Assembly: GCA_046047235.1 (NCBI GenBank)
Contig: JBJOII010000109.1
Coordinates: forward strand, 1 to 14,691
Direction: 5' to 3'
Length of the DNA stretch: 14,691 nt
From: JBMTVN01 sp046047235
Lineage (GTDB): Bacteria > Verrucomicrobiota > Verrucomicrobiia > Limisphaerales > JAHDYP01
Shown here: in pieces, positions 8,091 to 14,043 of the stretch
How positions within the stretch are numbered: position 1 is the stretch's first letter
Layout: the number at the start of each line of letters is the position of its first letter
Made by a program: the position numbers and the translations under genes
Notes under the pieces: model-generated
The model's input: only the letters and a program-made list of their open reading frames with translations
What the model was told of the DNA's origin: nothing
The model's database searches: none

Positions 8091-9467
8091 CTATTGGCTG
8101 GCGGAATTCGCGGACGTTTCGAGTTTGCGGCGCATCTTGGGAATATCGGATTCGATGAGGGCATCGAGTCGTTTCAGCTGTCGGCGGAAGGCGAAGCCGG
8201 CGGGGAGACGGCCAACGCCCAACAGCGCGATGGAATTGTGAAGCTTGGGACGAACGCGTTCCCAGAGTGCGCGGAGGTCAGCCCGGTCCTGCCAGGTTAG
8301 TTCCTGGCGATAGCAGGCTTCAAAGTAGGGGTCGATGCTTTCGTTTTGCTTGAGTTGTCCGGCGCGGTAATTGAGGTAGGCACGGCTGGCGAACCAGCCG
8401 GCAACGGCGAGCGCGGCGCCGCCGAGTGCGAACGCGATAGGGGTGGTGATACTTTCGGCCCCGCGGGTGAGGCTTGCGCCGGCGATGCCGAGGAGCAGGA
8501 GGATTACCAGTCCGGCCCAGATTTTGATCTGGAGCTTGCGGTAATGGCGTGCAATCGCCTCGGCCACACGCCCATGCATTGACATGGACCTGGCCTGGTT
8601 CAGGAGGTCGCTGACGAGGTTATCTGCGCGACGTGTGGGTGCCCGTCGGATTTCTGCCACGACTTCCTCACGCGACGCATCGAAATCGATCAAGGGTATT
8701 CCCCCGCCCTCCTCTGCCCGGCGGACCTGATCGGGCAGATACATGTTGAAGATGTGGGGCACATCCTTGGTCTGCATCGTCTTGGACAGGTTCCAGCAGA
8801 GTGTGCCGTAGGTACGGGCAAAGTCGCGGATGTTGGAAAACAGGTCGACCTTGTTCATGACGATGAGGAGCTTGTGCTCCAGCCCCACCAGCGTTTGGGT
8901 GAAGATCGAGACTGTTTCACCGGTGGTGCCGGGTTTATCGGGATCGAAGAAGAACAGGATTAGGTCGGCCATCTCGGCGAAGGCCCGCACCCCGGCAGCG
9001 AAATCGTAACCCCGGCTCCGGGCGGTGCCGGCGGCGTCGATCATTCCCGGGCTATCGATCAGGCTGATGGTTTTCAGCACGTCTGTGGGGTGGGTTTTTA
9101 GGCGCAGCCGCGAGAGGAAAGTGGGGCCGAGTTTTTCCAGGCGACGGAAGGCGAGTTCAGGGTGGCTGACGAGGGATTGGCCATCGAGTTCATCCTCTTT
9201 GGACCCGTAGGTCAGGACGGTGAAGCCATCGTCGGTGGGGGCGAGGCCGGTTTTTTGGCGTTGGGCCCCGACGAGTGAGTTGATGAAGGAGGATTTGCCG
9301 GAGGAGTGATTGCCCAGGAACAGCACCATGGGCAGGCTGGGAGCTTCCTGTGAGGATCGGGGCAGGTCGACGGCCAACCGTTTGGCCAACGGCTGGAGCG
9401 TCTGCTCATAGAGGCTTTGCACCTCCCCTTCCAACTTCACCAGATCTTGCATAAACGCGCGGATCAT
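8091..9467 (-). CDS. EHD-family dynamin-like GTPase with two membrane segments
   Basis: This 458-residue protein has a dynamin-type GTPase domain at about 45-280: P-loop GNHSSGKSS (52-60), G3 DSPG (138-141), RGYDFAAGVRAFAEMADLILFFFD (152-175) and G4 NKVD (205-208). The RGYDF..FAE.ADLIL..FD pattern and the YGTLCWNLSKT segment (220-230) match eukaryotic EHD proteins more closely than BDLP/Mgm1-type bacterial dynamins. Two hydrophobic helices follow (about 316-334 and 340-360), then a basic helical tail. EHD proteins bind and remodel membranes; here the hydrophobic pair should insert in the membrane. The open frame extends to 9809, but that part overlaps the upstream gene and looks non-coding. 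The start at 9467 is the first ATG past the upstream stop; 9452 is an alternative and neither has a strong Shine-Dalgarno. The 83-bp gap to the ACP-like gene and 48-bp gap to prfC suggest co-transcription. Confidence 0.87.
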   Translation of the reverse strand: MIRAFMQDLVKLEGEVQSLYEQTLQPLAKRLAVDLPRSSQEAPSLPMVLFLGNHSSGKSSFINSLVGAQRQKTGLAPTDDGFTVLTYGSKEDELDGQSLVSHPELAFRRLEKLGPTFLSRLRLKTHPTDVLKTISLIDSPGMIDAAGTARSRGYDFAAGVRAFAEMADLILFFFDPDKPGTTGETVSIFTQTLVGLEHKLLIVMNKVDLFSNIRDFARTYGTLCWNLSKTMQTKDVPHIFNMYLPDQVRRAEEGGGIPLIDFDASREEVVAEIRRAPTRRADNLVSDLLNQARSMSMHGRVAEAIARHYRKLQIKIWAGLVILLLLGIAGASLTRGAESITTPIAFALGGAALAVAGWFASRAYLNYRAGQLKQNESIDPYFEACYRQELTWQDRADLRALWERVRPKLHNSIALLGVGRLPAGFAFRRQLKRLDALIESDIPKMRRKLETSANSASQ

Positions 9468-9550
9468 CAGAGAGCCGTGCCTATTCTGCAAGCAGCGAGC
9501 GTGTTGTTCTTTACGATAGGGCGAGGGCAGGATGCGATCTGGGCGGTGTT

Positions 9551-10210
9551 TTAATCCAGCCCGAGATCCCTCACGAAATGCGCGTCCTCCCTGTAATCGT
9601 CGGGTTTTAGGCCCAGCTGTTCGATCACCAACTGCTGGACCAATGCAGCTATTTGTTCCCGATTCCATGTGATGGCTTCGGACGTGACAGCGAACGGGAT
9701 CAGATCGCGCACACGAGAGTATTTCGCAGGGATGTGCGATCGGAAGCTGAGGGTGCTCTTGGCCGAGACGCTGGCAACCACTCCGGCCCCGCATAGGCCG
9801 AACAGCCAATGTGAGGCGAAACAGATCGCGGCGAATGTCAGGAGCGAAATGGTCAGCAGCAGAACCCGCAGCCGGAGGGGGCGAACCAATCCCGGCCAGC
9901 TTCTCGCCCGCACTGCGTCACGCAGCGAAACCCAAATGGTTCGGGCATCCCGCGGTACACCCAAGTCGACTAGCCGGGCGTCCAAGGTCACCTCGGATCG
10001 TCTAAGGCCGAGCGTGGACATCAGTCCCCTTCTCAACACATAAAACCCCCGTTGTTGGATACAGGTGCTCTGGTCCGTGATTTGCAGTTTTCCGTGGACC
10101 AGGTCGATCAAGGCTCCCGGTGTTGAACACCGTTCCGCTTCTGCGTCGGAGATCGAAACCCCGAAGCCTTCCTCCACCGACAACACGAGTTCGACACCGT
10201 CGAGTCCCAT
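9551..10210 (-). CDS. Permuted acyl-carrier-protein-like membrane protein
   Basis: This 219-residue protein starts with MGLDGVELVLSVEEGFGVSI (1-20), followed by SDAEAERCSTPGALIDLV; that matches E. coli ACP from Asp35-Ser36 onward (helices II-IV). It ends with AHFVRDLGLD (210-219), matching ACP up to Asp35 and preceded by a helix-I-like stretch (AALVQQLVIEQLGL, 188-201). The two ACP halves are thus in swapped order. Between them lies a segment with RGFYVLRRGLMSTLGL (54-69) and one or two membrane helices (about 113-147). Gly2 replaces the serine that carries phosphopantetheine, so canonical priming seems impossible. An in-frame GTG at 10228 would add six residues; the ATG is preferred because MGLD aligns with DSLD. 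From memory, proteins of this layout are annotated as acyl carrier proteins in PVC genomes, with no proven function. It heads the ACP/dynamin/prfC group. Confidence 0.75.
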   Translation of the reverse strand: MGLDGVELVLSVEEGFGVSISDAEAERCSTPGALIDLVHGKLQITDQSTCIQQRGFYVLRRGLMSTLGLRRSEVTLDARLVDLGVPRDARTIWVSLRDAVRARSWPGLVRPLRLRVLLLTISLLTFAAICFASHWLFGLCGAGVVASVSAKSTLSFRSHIPAKYSRVRDLIPFAVTSEAITWNREQIAALVQQLVIEQLGLKPDDYREDAHFVRDLGLD

Positions 10211-10288
10211 AGACTTTGCCGACTTCACTTCGGTCCCAACGTGAAAGCAATGTATTTAGGTGCGCAGGTCCACCCTGTCGTGGCTCTG

Positions 10289-10304
10289 TCGTGGTCGGAC
10301 CACG
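10289..10304. promoter_or_regulatory. Candidate FadR/GntR-type operator, copy 1
   Basis: TCGTGGTC, a central G, then GACCACG form an inverted repeat whose core TGGTC-N-GACCA equals the E. coli FadR core and the wider FadR-subfamily GntR pattern. A half-site direct repeat CTGTCGTGG occurs at 10275-10283 and again at 10286-10294, overlapping the palindrome. It sits about 80 bp upstream of the ACP-like start. The regulator gene is not in the window. Confidence 0.5.
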
Positions 10305-10356
10305 CGAAGGTGCTGATAGCAAGCAAGTTGCCTTGGTTTGCAGGGTTGGTTTAAGG

Positions 10357-10396
10357 CCTAAGGAACGCTTTTTGGCCCCCAAAAGCGCTCCTTAGG
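10357..10396. repeat. Long near-perfect inverted repeat (hairpin)
   Basis: The left arm, 10357-10375 (CCTAAGGAACGCTTTTTGG), and right arm, 10379-10396 (CCAAAAGCGCTCCTTAGG), are complementary apart from one mismatch and one bulged T, around a CCC loop. As RNA or a cruciform this would be a very stable stem of about 17 pairs. It is not followed by a T-run and lies upstream of both divergent genes. A regulatory stem or paired protein-binding sites therefore seem likelier than a terminator. Confidence 0.75.
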
Positions 10397-10436
10397 ATCT
10401 GGTGAAACATCGAGTTGCCATGGCCCGCAAAACAGA

Positions 10437-10464
10437 CCCCAAAAACGCTCCATAGGCCGTTTTT
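10437..10464. repeat. Third copy of the hairpin repeat, with its own short stem
   Basis: Positions 10437-10456 (CCCCAAAAACGCTCCATAGG) repeat the right arm of the hairpin (10377-10396) with two changes. All three copies read in one orientation fit CCTAWGGARCGYTTTTGGGG, the first copy diverging at its last bases. AAAAACG (10441-10447) pairs with CGTTTTT (10458-10464), giving a second short stem across the same copy. Confidence 0.65.
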
Positions 10465-10506
10465 AAGGGCAAAAATAGAGATAAACTTTTCGGGTGGAGG
10501 GGGTTA

Positions 10507-10523
10507 TCGTGGTCCGACCACGA
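10507..10523. promoter_or_regulatory. Candidate FadR/GntR-type operator, copy 2
   Basis: TCGTGGTCCGACCACGA is a perfect 8+1+8 palindrome matching copy 1 (10289-10304) except at the centre. It ends 7 bp before the kinase ATG, exactly where a ribosome-binding site would be expected and none is seen. Bound protein could block transcription, or the stem could restrain translation initiation. Confidence 0.6.
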
Positions 10524-10530
10524 CTTGAAT

Positions 10531-11712
10531 ATGGCAGACATACATCAGGAAGAGACGCAGGCGTATGCGGATTCGACGACTTTGACACCGCTGCATGTAC
10601 CACCGGGTGGTGAGGAGGCGGTGGAGGGGCCGGATCCGCAGATGTCGGAGTTATTGGACAGCTACTATGCGTTGCTGCAGAGGAGGCAGATTGTGTATCC
10701 GGTGGCTTTTCGGTTTGTGGGGGAGCTGGGGCGTGGGCGGCAGGGGGTGGTCTTTTTGGCGTTGAGGCATGGTGCGCGGGGGTGTGTGACGCGGCATGCG
10801 ATCAAGGTTCACAATCCGGGGATCTATCCGAGTGCGAAGAGTTACTGGACGGACATGGGGCGTATTGCGAGCCAGACCTCGAGCATGCAATCGATCACGA
10901 GTCCGAATTTAGTTTCGCGGGAGACGTATGATGAGGTTTCGGGGATTGGGTATACGCAGATGGAAGTCATTCACGGGATTGACGTGAACGAGTTTATTGC
11001 GGGGCTGCACAATGAGCGGGTGAAGTCGCGGTTGAGCGAGCGGGACTGGACGCGATTATTTGACGTGTTATTTCGTCGGCATGCGGATGGGTTGAGGGTT
11101 CAGCCGGGGATTGCGATTTACCTGATGCGGATGGTGTTGCGGGGGTTGGAGGTGTTGCATCGGCGGGGGTTTATTCACGGGGACGTGAAGCCGGCGAACA
11201 TCATGATTGATCGTTTGGGGACCGTGAAGCTGGTGGATTACGGGCGGGCGTTGAGGGCGGATGAGGGCAAGCCGGTTTTATTTGGGAGTCCGTTGTATAT
11301 GGCGCCGGAGATTCATTTATGGAAGCCGAGCCGGCCGCAGTCTGACCTGTATAGCGTGGGGATGTTGGGGTTGGTGTTGATGGCGGGCAAGCGGGCGATC
11401 ACGCAGCGGGCTCGTTCTGAGAAGGAGCTTTTGGATTTCAAGATGACCTTACCGGACAGGTTGCCGGAGCTTTTGCCGCCGTATGTTTCTGAGAACGTAC
11501 GTTTTTTGAACATGCTCCGGCGATTTTTGGCGCCTGATCCGGGGCATCGGTTTCCGGATGCTCAGACGGCGGAGACGGACGCTGAGGGGCTTCGGGCTGT
11601 GCACAAGCAGCTGACCTTGTCGGGCAAGGACAGCGATTATGTGCGTGAGGTCGCGAAGTTTGTTGAGGCTGTGGATTTAGATTTTTGGCGGACCGTGACG
11701 TTGGAGTTGTGA
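10531..11712 (+). CDS. Eukaryote-like Ser/Thr protein kinase (cytoplasmic)
   Basis: This 393-residue protein has a kinase domain at about 60-345. The glycine loop is GELGRGRQG (64-72), the ATP lysine is K92 in HAIKVH, the catalytic loop is HGDVKPANIMI (216-226), the magnesium-binding DYG is at 236-238, and YMAPE (256-260) ends the activation segment; R338 in PGHRF is the late conserved arginine. HGD replaces HRD and DYG replaces DFG, but all catalytic residues are present, so it should be active. No membrane segment, PASTA repeat or other sensor domain is seen. The N-terminal 40 residues are acidic and Thr-rich (QEETQAY at 6-12, then STTLTP). The ATG at 10531 is chosen over a TTG at 10525. 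There is no Shine-Dalgarno; a palindrome occupies that place. The stop abuts the stop of the convergent DUF1080 gene. Confidence 0.92.
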   Translation: MADIHQEETQAYADSTTLTPLHVPPGGEEAVEGPDPQMSELLDSYYALLQRRQIVYPVAFRFVGELGRGRQGVVFLALRHGARGCVTRHAIKVHNPGIYPSAKSYWTDMGRIASQTSSMQSITSPNLVSRETYDEVSGIGYTQMEVIHGIDVNEFIAGLHNERVKSRLSERDWTRLFDVLFRRHADGLRVQPGIAIYLMRMVLRGLEVLHRRGFIHGDVKPANIMIDRLGTVKLVDYGRALRADEGKPVLFGSPLYMAPEIHLWKPSRPQSDLYSVGMLGLVLMAGKRAITQRARSEKELLDFKMTLPDRLPELLPPYVSENVRFLNMLRRFLAPDPGHRFPDAQTAETDAEGLRAVHKQLTLSGKDSDYVREVAKFVEAVDLDFWRTVTLEL

Positions 11713-12498
11713 TTAGAAGTCGGTGTTGGCTTCCTGGATTTCGAGGGGTTTGATCCAGATATTGCGATAGCGGACGTCGTGGCCTTCGGCTTGGAGTTTG
11801 AGGCCGCCGGGGACATCGGTGATGCCTTTACCGCCGTCGTTACCGCCATCGATTCCGGAGTTAGGGCCGCCCCAGACCTGTTTGATCCAGTGGTTTACGT
11901 GGACCTTTTTCCCGTTGAAGTAGAGTGTCACGAGGGGTTGTTCGACGCGTTTACCGTCCTTGAATCGGGCGGCGCGGAAGAGGACGTCGTAGGCGTTCCA
12001 CTTCCCCACACCGTTATAGGCTTCGTAGGGGGATTCTGTTTCGTTGATGATGGCGGCCATGCCGTGGCTGGTGCGGTCGCCGTCCAGGACTTGGATTTCG
12101 TAGCGGTTCTGGAGGTAGACGCCGCTATTGCCGCCGGGTTTCATGATGAGGAATTCCACGTGGAGTCGGAAGTCACGGAACTTCTGTTTCGTGACGAGGT
12201 CAGCGGCGCCGTAGACACCGCCTGCGGCGGCGGGGTCATCGGTCATGAGGGCGGTGCCATTATCGACGGGGTCATCGACGATTTTCCATTTGATGGGGAG
12301 TGAGGAGGCGAAGCGGGGTCCTTCCCAGTAGGTCCATTTGGCATCGAGCATTTCGCGTGAGCCGTCGAAGAGGATTTCTGCGTCTGCGGGGGCTTTGGCG
12401 CCGACGCCGACCTGGGATTGATCGGCGGCCTGGGTGAGCGGAGCGAGGAGAGAGGCGAGAGTGAGGGTAAGGAGGATTGGGGCGAGGGGGGATTTCAT
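11713..12498 (-). CDS. Secreted DUF1080 protein (3-keto-disaccharide hydrolase family)
   Basis: This 261-residue protein has a clear signal peptide (MKSPLAPILLTLTLASLL, cleavage near TQA-AD at about 24) and a single concanavalin-like PF06439 domain. Motifs include EILFDGS (41-47), the FRLHVEFLIMKPGGNSGVYL run (109-128), RYEIQVLD (132-139), KWNAYDVLF (166-174), TLYFNGKKVHVNHW (191-204) and a closing LKLQAEGHDVRYRNIWIKPL. Members of this family include periplasmic 3-keto-glycoside hydrolases; many are uncharacterised. The ATG at 12496-12498 (complement) is preceded by AAGGA with a 5-nt spacer, which decides the start; the frame is open to 12585. It shares a spacer of about 80 bp with the divergent PHP gene. 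Confidence 0.9.
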   Translation of the reverse strand: MKSPLAPILLTLTLASLLAPLTQAADQSQVGVGAKAPADAEILFDGSREMLDAKWTYWEGPRFASSLPIKWKIVDDPVDNGTALMTDDPAAAGGVYGAADLVTKQKFRDFRLHVEFLIMKPGGNSGVYLQNRYEIQVLDGDRTSHGMAAIINETESPYEAYNGVGKWNAYDVLFRAARFKDGKRVEQPLVTLYFNGKKVHVNHWIKQVWGGPNSGIDGGNDGGKGITDVPGGLKLQAEGHDVRYRNIWIKPLEIQEANTDF

Positions 12499-12578
12499 GG
12501 TGGTCCTTTGGGGTTGAGGATTTATTGGATGCGGGGAGAATGTCACAGCCTTTGGCGGGTGCAACCCAAAGCTTACGC
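12499..12578. promoter_or_regulatory. Divergent spacer (DUF1080 / PHP protein)
   Basis: This 80-bp spacer must hold, or lie close to, both promoters. The only sigma-70-like pair noted is on the - strand: GTGACA (complement of 12541-12546) and TAAATC (complement of 12519-12524), spaced 16 nt. The match is weak. The + strand shows no ribosome-binding site before the ATG at 12579. Confidence 0.3.
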
Positions 12579-14006
12579 ATGACATTGAATGAAGAGACCC
12601 AGTTGTATGTTCCGGCGAGGCGTGGCGGTAGTCGTTGGCGGAGGTGGTGGAGGTTGGGCTGGCGGGTATCGTTGGTGGTGACTCTGCTGTTTACCTTGTT
12701 GGTATTGATTTGGCTGAGGACGGCACTTTACCACTACTGGGTATTATTTCCCCGGCAGGAGGAGTCGGTTTTGGCTTTGCGCGATAGTGCGCGGGAGCTG
12801 GGGCCATTGACGTCATGGAAGGAGTATCGTGGGGTGATCCACAGTCATTCGCATTTATCGCATGATTCGGATGTTCCGTTTGAGGAGATTTTGGGGGTCT
12901 TGGAGGAGACGGGGACGGATTTTATAGCGATGAGCGATCATGCGAACGGAGGGATTGCGGACTATGGGGTTCAATGGCGTGGGATTCATGGGGGCAAGCT
13001 ATTCATTCCGGGGTTTGAGATGCGGGAGGGTTGGATGCCGTTGGGGTTGGAATCGGGGAGTGTATTGTCGAATGCGATGGACCATGTGGAGTTATCGCGG
13101 GGGGTGGTGGATGGCGGTGGGATGTTGTTTTTTGTGCACATTGAGGAGCCGCGGGCCTGGGATGAGGCGGCGTTGCGGGGGTTGGAGATTTACAACACCC
13201 ATGCTGATTTGAAGGACGAGAAGGGAGGGTTGTTTTCGTTGCTGCCTGATTTACTGGTGAACCAGCGTCGGTATCCTGAGCAGGTTTTCCGGAGTTTCTT
13301 TGATGTACCGGAGGCGAACCTGGCGAGGTGGGACGAGATGAGCCGTGAGCGTTGGTTGACTGGGATTGGGGGGAACGACTGTCATCAGAACACGGGGTTG
13401 AAGCTGGTTTGTATTGATGCGGATCGTTTGCGATTGGAGGACACGAGTCCGGAGGTCTTGAAGGAGTGGGAATTGAATGCGTTTACCCGGTTTGTGGTGC
13501 GGGGGATATTTGGGGCTTTGGAGCCTGGGCGGGTTTTATTTCATCTGCAGTTGGATCCATATGCGCGGATGGCGAGGCATGTGGGGACGCATGTATTGGC
13601 GCGGGATTTGACTGAGGCGGAGATCATGGATGCATTGGGGGCTGGGCGTGCCTTTGTGGCATTTGACGGTCTGGCGGACAGCCGGGGGTTTATGTGGATG
13701 GCGGAGGCTGGTGGGGAGCGGGTGGTGATGGGGGAGGCGGTGGGTTGGAGTGAAGCGTTGGTTTTACGGGCGGTTGCGCCGAACTTGTGTCGGTTTGTGG
13801 TGATGCGGGATGGTGAGGCTGTGTTGGAGCGGGAGGGGTTGGAGCTGGAGTGGCATCCGGCGGTGCCGGGCAATTACCGTGTGGAGGCGCATGTTGCTGT
13901 GGCGGGAGAATGGACCCCGTGGGTGTACAGCAATCCCATTCGGGTTACCGATGCTCCGGCCGTGGCTGGCGTGCGTGGGGCGGTTGTGATGCAGCGTGGC
14001 CTTTAG
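12579..14006 (+). CDS. Membrane-anchored PHP-domain phosphoesterase-like protein
   Basis: This 475-residue protein has a short cytoplasmic N-terminus with EETQLY (5-10), an Arg/Trp-rich stretch, one membrane helix (about 30-47), then a PHP metal-dependent hydrolase domain facing the periplasm. Metal ligands are visible: H88, H90 and H95/D96 in VIHSHSHLSHDSD, D120 and H121 in AMSDHA, H187 in FFVHIEE, and D267 and H269 in GGNDCHQNTG. A C-terminal beta-rich domain (about 380-456) resembles the Ig-like end seen in secreted PHP proteins. PHP enzymes hydrolyse phosphoester bonds, but the substrate here cannot be read. The ATG at 12579 was chosen because it gives a normal charged N-terminus; an ATG at 12540 adds 13 residues and has GGGGAGA touching it. 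It is divergent from one DUF1080 gene and convergent with another. Confidence 0.82.
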   Translation: MTLNEETQLYVPARRGGSRWRRWWRLGWRVSLVVTLLFTLLVLIWLRTALYHYWVLFPRQEESVLALRDSARELGPLTSWKEYRGVIHSHSHLSHDSDVPFEEILGVLEETGTDFIAMSDHANGGIADYGVQWRGIHGGKLFIPGFEMREGWMPLGLESGSVLSNAMDHVELSRGVVDGGGMLFFVHIEEPRAWDEAALRGLEIYNTHADLKDEKGGLFSLLPDLLVNQRRYPEQVFRSFFDVPEANLARWDEMSRERWLTGIGGNDCHQNTGLKLVCIDADRLRLEDTSPEVLKEWELNAFTRFVVRGIFGALEPGRVLFHLQLDPYARMARHVGTHVLARDLTEAEIMDALGAGRAFVAFDGLADSRGFMWMAEAGGERVVMGEAVGWSEALVLRAVAPNLCRFVVMRDGEAVLEREGLELEWHPAVPGNYRVEAHVAVAGEWTPWVYSNPIRVTDAPAVAGVRGAVVMQRGL

Positions 14007-14043
14007 GGGCGGGCTGTTTCAGGAGGCAGATGTTGGGGGGGGG

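Larger units (their letters stand above)
10229..10530. promoter_or_regulatory. Divergent regulatory spacer (ACP-like operon / Ser-Thr kinase)
   Basis: About 300 bp separate the two divergent starts and no credible gene is present. It holds two copies of a GntR/FadR-like palindrome, one long hairpin, a third copy of the hairpin's repeat, and the only AT-rich island nearby (10458-10490). The island includes TAAACT at 10482-10487, a weak -10 candidate for the kinase. On the - strand, a box around 10250-10255 (TACATT) with a weak -35 near 10275-10280 could serve the ACP-like operon. A G-rich block at 10496-10503 lies too far from the kinase ATG to be its ribosome-binding site. Confidence 0.55.

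Noticed and set aside
4534..8092. 12-mer CCCTGCCCTGCT at 4534-4545 and 8081-8092, each beside a - strand stop codon
   Set aside because: Only two copies, no extended similarity or palindrome common to both; chance in GC-rich sequence is likely.
9468..9809. N-terminal extension of the dynamin-like frame
   Set aside because: It overlaps the coding end of the ACP-like gene and reads as Arg/Cys/His-rich sequence unlike any dynamin N-terminus.
10002..10382. 126-codon open frame on the - strand through the regulatory spacer
   Set aside because: It overlaps the ACP-like gene in another frame, has no motif, and its start lies inside the hairpin.
11779..12303. 174-codon open frame on the + strand inside the DUF1080 gene
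   Set aside because: Val/Asp/Gly-rich mirror of the real - strand gene, which has a signal peptide and family motifs.
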